Of a stretch of 14,948 nucleotides of DNA, positions 1 through 6,846 are shown one piece after another. The notes under the pieces are model-generated. The model made no database searches, was not told the DNA's origin, and saw nothing but the letters and a program-made list of their open reading frames with translations. This stretch comes from SKZT01 sp964478625. GTDB lineage: Bacteria; Desulfobacterota; Desulfobacteria; Desulfobacterales; SKZT01. The translations under genes were made by a program, and so were the position numbers. Location: NCBI GenBank assembly GCA_964478625.1, contig CAYZJH010000084.1:1-14948 (forward strand), read 5' to 3'. The number at the start of each line of letters is the position of its first letter. The stretch's first letter is position 1.

Positions 1-49
1 CGGTTTGTCAAGCTTAATTGCGGTACGATCTCTGGCAGTACTTTTATGA

Positions 50-331
50 ATGCCCGGCAATTATATCTGTGTCTGTTGCGGCAATCCATTGTTCAGTTCC
101 GAAGCCAAGTTCGACTCCGGCACCGGGTGGCCCAGTTTTTTCGAACCCTTTTCAGCAAACGCGGGCCGCACCGAACCCGACTATAAGCTGTTCATGAAAC
201 GTGTCGAAGTGCTTTGCAATCGATGTGACGCCCATCCGGGACATGTGTTCGAAGACGGTCCAAAACCCACCGGCCTGAGATACTGCATGAATTCCGTGGC
301 GTTAAATTTCATAGCAAAGGATGAAAAATAA
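50..331 (+). CDS. msrB: Peptide-methionine (R)-S-oxide reductase (MsrB), 5' end missing or frameshifted
   Basis: Reduces the R-epimer of methionine sulfoxide in oxidised proteins. The visible 93 residues carry the MsrB core: zinc-binding pairs C7-x-x-C10 and C56-x-x-C59, the FDSGTGWPSFF segment (21-31), HPGHVFEDGP (62-71), and the catalytic cysteine C79 in RYCMNS. All metal and catalytic cysteines are intact. Family members normally have roughly 40-50 residues before the first zinc pair. Here the reading frame is closed by TGA at 47-49, directly before the ATG at 50, and that ATG has no convincing ribosome binding site. The upstream bases read in frame 1 give NCGTISGSTFM, which resembles the family's usual CGTxxPFSGxYW segment. 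So the true gene probably begins left of the window and a frameshift (real or a sequencing error) lies near nt 46-52. Identity is certain; the start is not. Confidence 0.85.
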   Translation: MPGNYICVCCGNPLFSSEAKFDSGTGWPSFFEPFSANAGRTEPDYKLFMKRVEVLCNRCDAHPGHVFEDGPKPTGLRYCMNSVALNFIAKDEK

Positions 332-362
332 TTTTTGAAAAAGATGGGATTTCCCCGATAAT

Positions 363-368
363 TATAAT
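363..368 (+). promoter_or_regulatory. Possible -10 box for the secreted His/Tyr-rich gene
   Basis: A perfect TATAAT lies 51 bp before the ATG at 420, in the 88-bp gap after msrB. No good -35 lies 16-18 bp upstream; the nearest candidate, TTGAAA at 335-340, is 22 bp away, which is too far for a standard sigma-70 promoter. It may need an activator, or be a chance match in AT-rich DNA. Confidence 0.3.
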
Positions 369-419
369 GAAGTCAGCTGGAGTTGATGTTGATTGAAACC
401 TTAAACCAAGGGGGTAATC

Positions 420-830
420 ATGAAAAGCAAAACCATATTATCCGTCTTTTTGGCAGCTGCTTTTATTCTGGTTTTGGGAAGCCTGTCCTGGGCGGATAGT
501 TACAGATCAGAGCACCATCACTATTATTACGGGGATAAATATCGCCACAGATATGATCACAAGCCCCCCAAGCATTATAAAAAGCATTCACCCAAACATT
601 ATCCCCGGTATTATGAGCACTATCGCCCGTATCGCCGGGATATGCACATTCGCAACAAGCATTGGTACCCCTACAAAGGATATCCGCCACCTGTTTACAT
701 CCATAAGTATCCCCGGTACTATTATCCATACCGTCCCTACCCTCCCGTATACAGCGGGAGTGGCTTTTTTTTCGGAACCTCGATATTTGATCCGGGACTT
801 TCCGTGGGCTTTTCAATCACAGGAAGGTAA
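420..830 (+). CDS. Exported His/Tyr/Pro-rich small protein of unknown function
   Basis: I do not recognise a named family. The 136-residue product starts with a typical Sec signal peptide: K2/K4, a hydrophobic core at about 6-22, and a likely cleavage after SWA at residue 25. The mature part is extremely biased, with about 23 tyrosines, 12 histidines and many Pro, Lys and Arg in about 111 residues, as short degenerate units of the HY, KHYP and PYRPYPP kind. The last about 25 residues change character to a Gly/Phe-rich end (SGSGFFFGTSIF...GFSITGR), which could be a beta-strand or surface-anchoring tail. The start is supported by AAGGGGG about 7 bp upstream. The composition suggests a periplasmic or surface protein that may bind metal ions or polymers (inference). 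It lies 88 bp after msrB on the same strand and runs into dnaE2 tail to tail. Confidence 0.75.
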   Translation: MKSKTILSVFLAAAFILVLGSLSWADSYRSEHHHYYYGDKYRHRYDHKPPKHYKKHSPKHYPRYYEHYRPYRRDMHIRNKHWYPYKGYPPPVYIHKYPRYYYPYRPYPPVYSGSGFFFGTSIFDPGLSVGFSITGR

Positions 831-833
831 CCG

Positions 834-3800
834 TCAAACTGTAAGGAGGTTTTCAACTTTTTTTACCGTGAGTGTTACTGCCCCCCAGTCCTGATCGACC
901 ATACCGGTCAGGATATAGGGGCGACCCCGGTCAAGGATATGGCAGAAGCGGTTGTAAGCTTGAGGAAAAAAAGTGGTTTCAACAATGCCGGTGTCGTCTT
1001 CGAAAGTCAAAAATTCCATGGGATCGCCATGTTTGGTATGAACGGTTTTTCCGGTAATGAGCCACCCGGCGAAGCGAATCTCTTTGTTGATGAATTTGGG
1101 AATTTCCCGGGCTTTAATGATACCGGCATTTTTTAAAATATGGTCATACAAAGTGATGGGATGGCGATCACACAGAAAGCCAAGGACAGAAAACTCACGC
1201 CGCAACCTTACCTGTTCGGTTTCCGGCGGAAAAAACGGCAACGGAATGTCAGCTGTATTCTGATCCGAAAAAAGAGCATAGGTTGGCAAGCTTTGAACAC
1301 GTAATCTGTGCCGGGCAGAAAGTTCCCAAAGGAGTGCCGGCCGGCTTTTTTTTTCATTCAAGTGATCCAGAGCACCGCAGTGAATTAAGGCTTTGACCTC
1401 GGGTTCATCCGGACAAACCCGATCCAAAAAATCAGTCAAACTTAAAAAAGAAGCTTTTTTACGTTCTGAAATAATTTTGTTCTTTGTTTTTCCCGAAAGG
1501 GCTTTGATTGAAAGAAGGCCGACACGAATGGTCAGCCCATGGCCGGTCCATCGAATTTCGCTTTGGTTGACATCCGGAGGGAGCACTGTCAACCCGAGAC
1601 GGCGCGATTCTGATACATAGGCAAATGTGCTGTAGAATCCACCCTGGTTGCTGATTACCGCCGCCATAAATTCCGCGGGAAAATGAACTTTAAGATAAGC
1701 GGCCTGGAACGATACCCGTGCATAAGACGCGCTGTGGGGCTTGCAGAATGAATACCCGCTGAAACTCATCATCATATCCCATACGGCAGCAATCTGATCC
1801 TTTGTGACACCTCGGGCCGCAGCACCTTCTTCAAACCGGCTATAATAATCTTGTAGGTGGTGCTCACGATCTTTTTTGGCCATGATTTTTCTGAGGCCGT
1901 CAGCCTCAGCATGGGAAAAGCCCGCCAAAGATACTGCCACTTTTGAAACATCCTCCTGATACACCATAATACCGAAGGTTTCGGTTAAGACATCTTCCAG
2001 GAACGGATGAATCGGGTTCCAGGAACCACCATGCAGACGCCGGATATATTCCCGGATAAATTCATTTGCCGCCGGACGGATAATACTGCTGTGAATGACC
2101 AGATGTTCAAAATCACCCACGCCGGATTTTTGTTGAAGAAGCCGCATGGCAGGGCTTTCAATGTAAAAACATCCCATGGTACGGCCTTGTGCCAGCAACT
2201 CCTGGGTGTCAAAGTCCTCTTCAGGTTCCCATCCGAGCTCCTGAAATAGACGACCGTTTTTGCAGACATTATGGATAGCGTCCCTGATAACACCCAGGCT
2301 GCGATTCCCCAGAAGATCGATCTTGACCAGCCCGGCATCTTCGACAGCATCCTTTTCCCACTGAATAATCGGCACGCCTTTTAAGGCTTTTTCCACCGGC
2401 ACATATTCAAAGACCGGACGGGGAGTAATGACCACACCACCGGGATGCACGGAAAGATACCTCGGAGTGCCCATGATCTGATGAGCGATCCGGATGATCT
2501 CCGGCCATGGTTCCAAAAAATCCACGTGCTTTAATCTCGGGAGTTGTTTTAGCCGTTCAAAGAATTCTTCTTCTGAGTCACTCCGAGACCAAAACCAGGG
2601 AAGCCGTTTGGAAACCCGTCCGATTTCCGCATCAGTAAGCCCGAAAACTTTGGCCAGCTCCCGGATGGCCATCCGGGGCTTGAAGGTCACAAGGTTGCAC
2701 ACCATGGCCGCATGACCCTGAAATTGTTCCAGCACATTGGTCAATATCTGATCCCGTTCATCCCAGGCAAAATCCACATCAATATCCGGCGGATCCTTGC
2801 GGCCCGGATTCAGGAATCTTTCAAAATAAAGATTGTGTTTGACCGGGCACACATTGGTGATTCCAAGACAGTAGGCCACAATAGATGCAGCACCCGAACC
2901 CCGTCCGCAGATACGCGGACTTTTTTTGACAATATCCCTAACAACAAGAAAATAAGATGAAAAACCCATTTGAGAGATGATTTTCAGCTCATACTCGATC
3001 CGATCCACCACAGGCTCGGAAAGTTCAGCACCATAACGAGTCCGTGCGCCGTTATATGTCAATTCTCTTATGGCCTGGTCGGCACTTTTATGATTTCGGC
3101 TCTCCCAAGGCGGCATTACCAACCCGAAAGCAGGTCCGGTAAAGGTCAGTCGTTCCGAAATAATTTCGCTTTGACGAATGGCCTCCGGGCATGTACAAAA
3201 CCGTCGTTTGTACTCCTGAGGCGAAGCCAACCAGGCGTTTTTCGGAGCAATATCGGTGGGAGAAAGGCGGGAAAGGGACGTATTTTTATCAATTGCCCGC
3301 AAATATCGGTGCACCAAGTGATTTTCCGGATGAAGAAAAAAACTTCCGGGGGTTGCCACAAGCGGAAGACCCAGATATTTTGCTTTTTTTCCTAAAGGAT
3401 GGTCCCCGTGAACCGGATTTCGGGGCATAGCCGCAAACACATGGACTCCGGATTCATACCAGGATTGAAGCATTTCAGGGTTTCCCGTGAGAACAACTAT
3501 TCCCTTTGAAAATTTCGGAAGTATCTCTTTTAAACGAAAACCGCTATGGATCGCATTTTTTTTTGCACCCATGTTTCGCTCATTTTCCATGACTGCGGAA
3601 ACATAATTTTGCCCCATATGCCGGCAGGTCAGAAGCCTGCAAAGGTTTCGATATCCTTCTTCGTTTTCCACCAGACAAACAGCCCTTGCACGGGTTTCCG
3701 GATCGGTGATTTCCGCACCAATAATGGGTTTGATTTCTTCACGCCTGCATGCTGTTAAAAATGGCCAAAGCCCGTACAGGTTATCGGTATCAGTCAATGC

Positions 3801-3908
3801 AAGCCGGGAATATCCCATCTTTCGGGCAGCTTTGCACAGGTCCTGAACCGATGATGTTCCCCACATGAGGGAAAAATGAGAACGAACCGCTAAAGGCACT
3901 AGTGACAT
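834..3908 (-). CDS. dnaE2: Error-prone DNA polymerase III alpha subunit (DnaE2/ImuC)
   Basis: Replicative-type (C-family) polymerase that performs mutagenic translesion synthesis, normally with ImuB. The 1024 residues match the usual DnaE2 length and lack the extra C-terminal region of the main replicase. In order: a PHP domain at about 5-200 (starting near RSHFSLMWG, with LALTDTDNLYG at 36-46); the palm, with GRGSGAASIVAYCLG (355-369) and PDIDVDF (374-380), giving catalytic Asp375 and Asp377; the later palm segment EDAGLVKIDLLG carrying the third Asp; a helix-hairpin-helix region; and a C-terminal OB fold (RFAGWLITGKTVHTKHGDPM). The start ATG has AGGAAG about 10 bp upstream and overlaps the end of imuB by 10 bp, so the two are probably translationally coupled. 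It is the last gene of the lexA operon. No terminator is visible before the convergent gene that ends at 830. Confidence 0.95.
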   Translation of the reverse strand: MSLVPLAVRSHFSLMWGTSSVQDLCKAARKMGYSRLALTDTDNLYGLWPFLTACRREEIKPIIGAEITDPETRARAVCLVENEEGYRNLCRLLTCRHMGQNYVSAVMENERNMGAKKNAIHSGFRLKEILPKFSKGIVVLTGNPEMLQSWYESGVHVFAAMPRNPVHGDHPLGKKAKYLGLPLVATPGSFFLHPENHLVHRYLRAIDKNTSLSRLSPTDIAPKNAWLASPQEYKRRFCTCPEAIRQSEIISERLTFTGPAFGLVMPPWESRNHKSADQAIRELTYNGARTRYGAELSEPVVDRIEYELKIISQMGFSSYFLVVRDIVKKSPRICGRGSGAASIVAYCLGITNVCPVKHNLYFERFLNPGRKDPPDIDVDFAWDERDQILTNVLEQFQGHAAMVCNLVTFKPRMAIRELAKVFGLTDAEIGRVSKRLPWFWSRSDSEEEFFERLKQLPRLKHVDFLEPWPEIIRIAHQIMGTPRYLSVHPGGVVITPRPVFEYVPVEKALKGVPIIQWEKDAVEDAGLVKIDLLGNRSLGVIRDAIHNVCKNGRLFQELGWEPEEDFDTQELLAQGRTMGCFYIESPAMRLLQQKSGVGDFEHLVIHSSIIRPAANEFIREYIRRLHGGSWNPIHPFLEDVLTETFGIMVYQEDVSKVAVSLAGFSHAEADGLRKIMAKKDREHHLQDYYSRFEEGAAARGVTKDQIAAVWDMMMSFSGYSFCKPHSASYARVSFQAAYLKVHFPAEFMAAVISNQGGFYSTFAYVSESRRLGLTVLPPDVNQSEIRWTGHGLTIRVGLLSIKALSGKTKNKIISERKKASFLSLTDFLDRVCPDEPEVKALIHCGALDHLNEKKSRPALLWELSARHRLRVQSLPTYALFSDQNTADIPLPFFPPETEQVRLRREFSVLGFLCDRHPITLYDHILKNAGIIKAREIPKFINKEIRFAGWLITGKTVHTKHGDPMEFLTFEDDTGIVETTFFPQAYNRFCHILDRGRPYILTGMVDQDWGAVTLTVKKVENLLTV

Positions 3909-5077
3909 GCAAATGTTCTTCCTATCCTGACGGCATCATCTCCGAATCGGCTTCGGATAGAATCTATGGCCGCCATTAAACGGATCCGGCGACGGTTTTT
4001 TTGAAAGTTTTCCGAAAAAATTTCTAGTTGGTGAGCCGGGGGGAAAATAAGGCGATCGCATATAAGGCGCATATGGCGGATTCTTACCCGTCGAAACCAA
4101 GCCAGACCCAGGACTTGCCGGGCAAGATCGAACAAGGCCATGTCATTGGCCGTTGGCGGATCCGCTTTTTTTTGGCGGACACATCGCAAACCGTCTGTGT
4201 AGTCAATCACCAGGGCCAGGCGTCTTGCCACTAACCGCTGACGGCGAAGCTGTTTTCCGGACTTTTCCACAAGACGATACAGTACACTTTCCACTTTTGC
4301 GACATCGTTGGTATCATCTCCAAATTCATGATCCAGAAAAACTTCGGGTTTATTTTTTTCTGCAGGAAGTACCGGTGAAGAATCAATTCCTCGCACGGTT
4401 TCATAAAAAAAATTTGACCGATTTCCAAAAAGTACCTGAAGTTGCTTTAAACTCAGGGACACCACCTGGGAAACTTCTGTGAAACCGAATTCGGCAAGGC
4501 ATAACAAATCCTTTTTTTCAATACCCGGAATCAGGGATAAAGGAAGAGGCGCCAGAAAATTTTCCTCTTCACCCTCCGCAACAATATATTCTCCCGTAGG
4601 TTTAACCAGGCGCGTGGCAACCTTAGCCACCAGTTTATTGGGCGCTACGGACCATATGGGGTCAAAGCCGAGATTCTGACGAATTTGTTTTCGCAATCGC
4701 CATGCCACATCCATTGGGAGACCGAACAAACGACGGGAACCGGACATATCCATGAAGATATGTCCGTCACCCTCGCCAGTTTCAGTCAGTGGAGAATATG
4801 CACAGGTCTGTTTGAAAAAAGCGTTCATGGCCCGTTCATATCGATCCGGGTGCGGGGGAATGACAAAAGCATCTTTGCATATGCGACCGGCTCGTTTTAA
4901 TGGCATTCCCTTACGCACCCCGGCACGATAAGCTTCATCGCTCATGTCATATACCACTGATCGGGTAGCACCCTCCGGGGCAATGATCACGGGGCGGTCT
5001 TTTAACCGTGAATCCACCACCCGCTCAATCGCCACCGCAAAATCCGCCACATTTAAGTGAATTACGGAGCGATCCAT
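3899..5077 (-). CDS. imuB: Catalytically degenerate Y-family polymerase (ImuB-like mutasome hub)
   Basis: A 392-residue Y-family protein: palm at about 1-165, helix-hairpin-helix near 175-215 (PLPLSLIPGIEKKD), little-finger region at about 235-345. The active-site acids are largely gone. The first motif, normally IIHxDMDxFF, reads VIHLNVADFAV (5-15), so the two aspartates become Asn9 and Ala11. The SxDE motif is replaced by GEGDGH (101-106), so the essential Glu is absent. A textbook beta-clamp binding pentapeptide, QLEIF, is present at 350-354, followed by RRIRLMAAIDSIRSRFG. Loss of catalysis with a kept clamp motif is the hallmark of ImuB, which recruits DnaE2 to the clamp rather than copying DNA. 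The start overlaps the DUF72 gene by 16 bp and the end overlaps dnaE2 by 10 bp. It could also be annotated simply as a DinB/UmuC-like protein; the operon context favours ImuB. Confidence 0.85.
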   Translation of the reverse strand: MDRSVIHLNVADFAVAIERVVDSRLKDRPVIIAPEGATRSVVYDMSDEAYRAGVRKGMPLKRAGRICKDAFVIPPHPDRYERAMNAFFKQTCAYSPLTETGEGDGHIFMDMSGSRRLFGLPMDVAWRLRKQIRQNLGFDPIWSVAPNKLVAKVATRLVKPTGEYIVAEGEEENFLAPLPLSLIPGIEKKDLLCLAEFGFTEVSQVVSLSLKQLQVLFGNRSNFFYETVRGIDSSPVLPAEKNKPEVFLDHEFGDDTNDVAKVESVLYRLVEKSGKQLRRQRLVARRLALVIDYTDGLRCVRQKKADPPTANDMALFDLARQVLGLAWFRRVRIRHMRLICDRLIFPPAHQLEIFSENFQKNRRRIRLMAAIDSIRSRFGDDAVRIGRTFACH

Positions 5078-5949
5078 TTTTCTCTTGTTTGGGTTGCGGT
5101 TATTTTTTTTATCAGACCGTACTCTACAAGCATGGATATAAACGTGTGAGCATTGTCAACCGCCTGTCCCCTGACATGGTTGTTAAAAAACATCACTCCA
5201 TGCCGGGCCTGACGGGCCATCTTTGCCACCGGTCCGCTGACCAGCTCGAAAAGCTGTTCATCCGTATAGTGATAATCGAATTGTTTCTGCATACTCCCCG
5301 AACGCCATCCCCAGGCATTTCTGCCGTGAAAACGGATATAAAAAAGTTCCGGGTTGGTCACAATATCCAGGCTGGGAAAAAGTCCCGGCAAGGATGGCGT
5401 ATCCACGGTGACCATCGTAATTTTTCTTTGCTCAAGTTCTGCAAAAACACGGTCATGAGCCCATGATCGATGGCGAAATTCCACGGATAGGGGAATACCA
5501 TTGAGTTCATCCAACAGCGCAGCCAAAAATTTTCGGTTTTCAGGCACCCGGTCGAAACTTGGAGGAAACTGGGCCAGCACCGCTATAAACTGTCCTGATT
5601 GCATCAATGCGGCAATACCATCACGATATCGGGATACTTCCCCACGCCACTGGGCCGGATCCACTTCATGGGTCATGCTGCGTGTCAGTTTGGCGGTAAA
5701 CCGAAAATCCCGCGGCACCTGGCTTGCCAGACGCTCCAGCGACTGAGGTTTGGGTATCTGGTACCACGTGTAGTTGAGTTCCACGATAGGAAAAGAACGG
5801 GCATAAACAGGCAGCATCCGGCCTGGCGCAGTGCCCGGAGGATAAAAACCAGCATCAGCCCATTCGGCATAGGAGTAACCACTGGTGCCTACCCATAAGT
5901 AGGAGGCAGGGTTTAACAATCCAGGCTTATTTGCGGGTGCGGTATACAC
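5062..5949 (-). CDS. DUF72 (YecE-like) TIM-barrel protein inside the SOS mutagenesis operon
   Basis: 295 residues with the DUF72 signatures in order: GTSGYSYAEW (21-30), VELNYTWYQIP (56-66), VEFRHRSW (156-163), IRFHGRN (205-211) and FFNNHVRGQAVDNA (254-267). The family has a TIM-barrel fold and no settled biochemical role. I recall, without being able to verify it here, a structural comparison proposing DNA binding related to endonuclease IV for a Thermotoga member. The start is GTG at 5949. No ATG occurs in frame upstream of the conserved core, and only a weak GAG lies before the GTG, so translation may depend on lexA, which ends 56 bp upstream. A TTG at residue 11 is an alternative start. 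The gene overlaps imuB by 16 bp. It occupies the position usually held by imuA, so a role in DNA damage tolerance is plausible but inferred. Confidence 0.9.
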   Translation of the reverse strand: MYTAPANKPGLLNPASYLWVGTSGYSYAEWADAGFYPPGTAPGRMLPVYARSFPIVELNYTWYQIPKPQSLERLASQVPRDFRFTAKLTRSMTHEVDPAQWRGEVSRYRDGIAALMQSGQFIAVLAQFPPSFDRVPENRKFLAALLDELNGIPLSVEFRHRSWAHDRVFAELEQRKITMVTVDTPSLPGLFPSLDIVTNPELFYIRFHGRNAWGWRSGSMQKQFDYHYTDEQLFELVSGPVAKMARQARHGVMFFNNHVRGQAVDNAHTFISMLVEYGLIKKITATQTREKWIAP

Positions 5950-6005
5950 TGATGACTCATAGATGCTCTGGTGCTCAAAATGTCTCTTGACGATTGATAT
6001 CAGAT

Positions 6006-6644
6006 TCAGATTTTTTCCATTTCTTCAGGCCCCCGATGAATTCCGATGACCTTTCCCTGAATCAATACTTCTGAAAAACCGTACCGTACCGGCTGGAAAC
6101 TTTCATTTTCCGGACAGAGTTCCACATATTCTCCGCGCAAAAAGAATCGCTTGACCGTCGCCTCCTCGTTGTTGATCAACGCTACGACAATCTCGCCGTT
6201 TTGGGCAAATTGTCTGGGCTCACAAATGGCCAGATCTCCGTCTAAGATCCCGGCATTTTTCATGGATTCACCCTTGATTTTCAGGGCAAAAAGATTATTT
6301 CCGCGGTAAATACCGGAATCCACGACAAGACTTCCATCCCACTCCTCTTGCGCATACATGGGAAGCCCCGCCGTCACTTTTCCGATAATCGGAATTTCCA
6401 ACCAACGCTGAATCGCCGAGGTTTCTTTCACCCGGTTTAAAATATAAATGGTCCGGCTGTAGCGCCCCTGACGTTTAATAAAACCTTTTTCCTCCAGAGC
6501 CTTTATCAATTGAGCAATAGCAGCATGGCTGATTCCCATGGCTTCCGCAGCCTGACGAAGACTAGGGGCCTTACCCTGTTGCAAAATCTCCTTTTGAAGA
6601 TATTTCAGAAATTTTTGTTGCTTGGGCGTCAGTTCCGAATGCAT
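6006..6644 (-). CDS. lexA: LexA repressor
   Basis: SOS repressor that is inactivated by RecA-stimulated self-cleavage. From the ATG at 6644 the protein has 212 residues: a winged helix-turn-helix at about 1-70 (LTPKQQKFLKYL, then APSLRQAAEAMG and SHAAIAQLIKALEEKGFI), a linker, and the S24 peptidase domain. The cleavage bond is Ala92-Gly93 (TAGLP), the nucleophile Ser127 (KGESM) and the general base Lys165 (ATVKRFF). The frame is open 19 codons further upstream, but I prefer 6644 because GTGGAG sits about 7 bp before it and the N-terminus then matches the family. The recognition helix differs clearly from the E. coli type, so a non-classical operator is expected. As first gene of the operon it would repress itself, DUF72, imuB and dnaE2, and release them after DNA damage. 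Confidence 0.93.
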   Translation of the reverse strand: MHSELTPKQQKFLKYLQKEILQQGKAPSLRQAAEAMGISHAAIAQLIKALEEKGFIKRQGRYSRTIYILNRVKETSAIQRWLEIPIIGKVTAGLPMYAQEEWDGSLVVDSGIYRGNNLFALKIKGESMKNAGILDGDLAICEPRQFAQNGEIVVALINNEEATVKRFFLRGEYVELCPENESFQPVRYGFSEVLIQGKVIGIHRGPEEMEKI

Positions 6645-6671
6645 TTTTTTCTCCACTGTTTTTTTGGGCTT

Positions 6672-6698
6672 TTTAAACCACTTTAAACCAACAAACCA
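6672..6698. promoter_or_regulatory. Candidate LexA operator: direct repeats of TGGTTTAAA
   Basis: Two exact copies of TTTAAACCA (6672-6680 and 6682-6690; TGGTTTAAA on the lexA strand) are spaced exactly 10 bp, one helical turn. A partial third copy, AAACCA, lies at 6693-6698. They overlap the lexA -10 and start site. Direct-repeat LexA boxes are known in Alphaproteobacteria (GTTC-N7-GTTC); this motif is different. Binding by this LexA is inferred from position only. Confidence 0.4.
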
Positions 6699-6708
6699 CA
6701 AATGTCAA
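6680..6708 (-). promoter_or_regulatory. lexA operon promoter
   Basis: On the - strand, a perfect -35 TTGACA (6703-6708) is followed after 17 bp by TAAAGT (6680-6685; 4 of 6 matches to TATAAT). Transcription would start near 6673, about 30 bp before the lexA ATG. The direct repeats at 6672-6698 cover the -10, the start site and part of the spacer, which fits repressor occlusion. Confidence 0.6.
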
Positions 6709-6746
6709 TATCAATGTAAATGTTATGTATAGGTTGTCACCATAAA

Positions 6747-6787
6747 TTTTTATACCGACTTGACATCCTCAAATAACTTTTTATACC
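6747..6787. repeat. 10-bp direct repeat TTTTTATACC flanking the purB -35
   Basis: TTTTTATACC occurs at 6747-6756 and again at 6778-6787, 31 bp apart (about three helical turns). The second copy contains the purB -10. The repeat pair brackets the -35, so it could be an operator pair for a purine or other regulator. It could also be coincidence in AT-rich DNA. Confidence 0.35.
6760..6787 (+). promoter_or_regulatory. purB promoter
   Basis: TTGACA (6760-6765), a 16-bp spacer and TATACC (6782-6787) point towards purB, with a start near 6794 and a leader of about 50 nt. It is divergent from the lexA promoter, the two -35 boxes being about 50 bp apart. Confidence 0.55.
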
Positions 6788-6846
6788 ATCGCCTGACCCA
6801 AGAGGGTGTCGTTTGAACTTTTTAACTATATGAGGGATCTGTAAAA

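Noticed and set aside
463..816. 117-codon open frame on the - strand
   Set aside because: Antisense to the secreted His/Tyr-rich gene, whose signal peptide and ribosome binding site are convincing. The antisense product is Cys-rich without a coherent pattern.
6645..6701. Longer LexA N-terminus starting at 6701
   Set aside because: It would begin upstream of the predicted transcription start and inside the operator repeats; the ATG at 6644 has a proper ribosome binding site.
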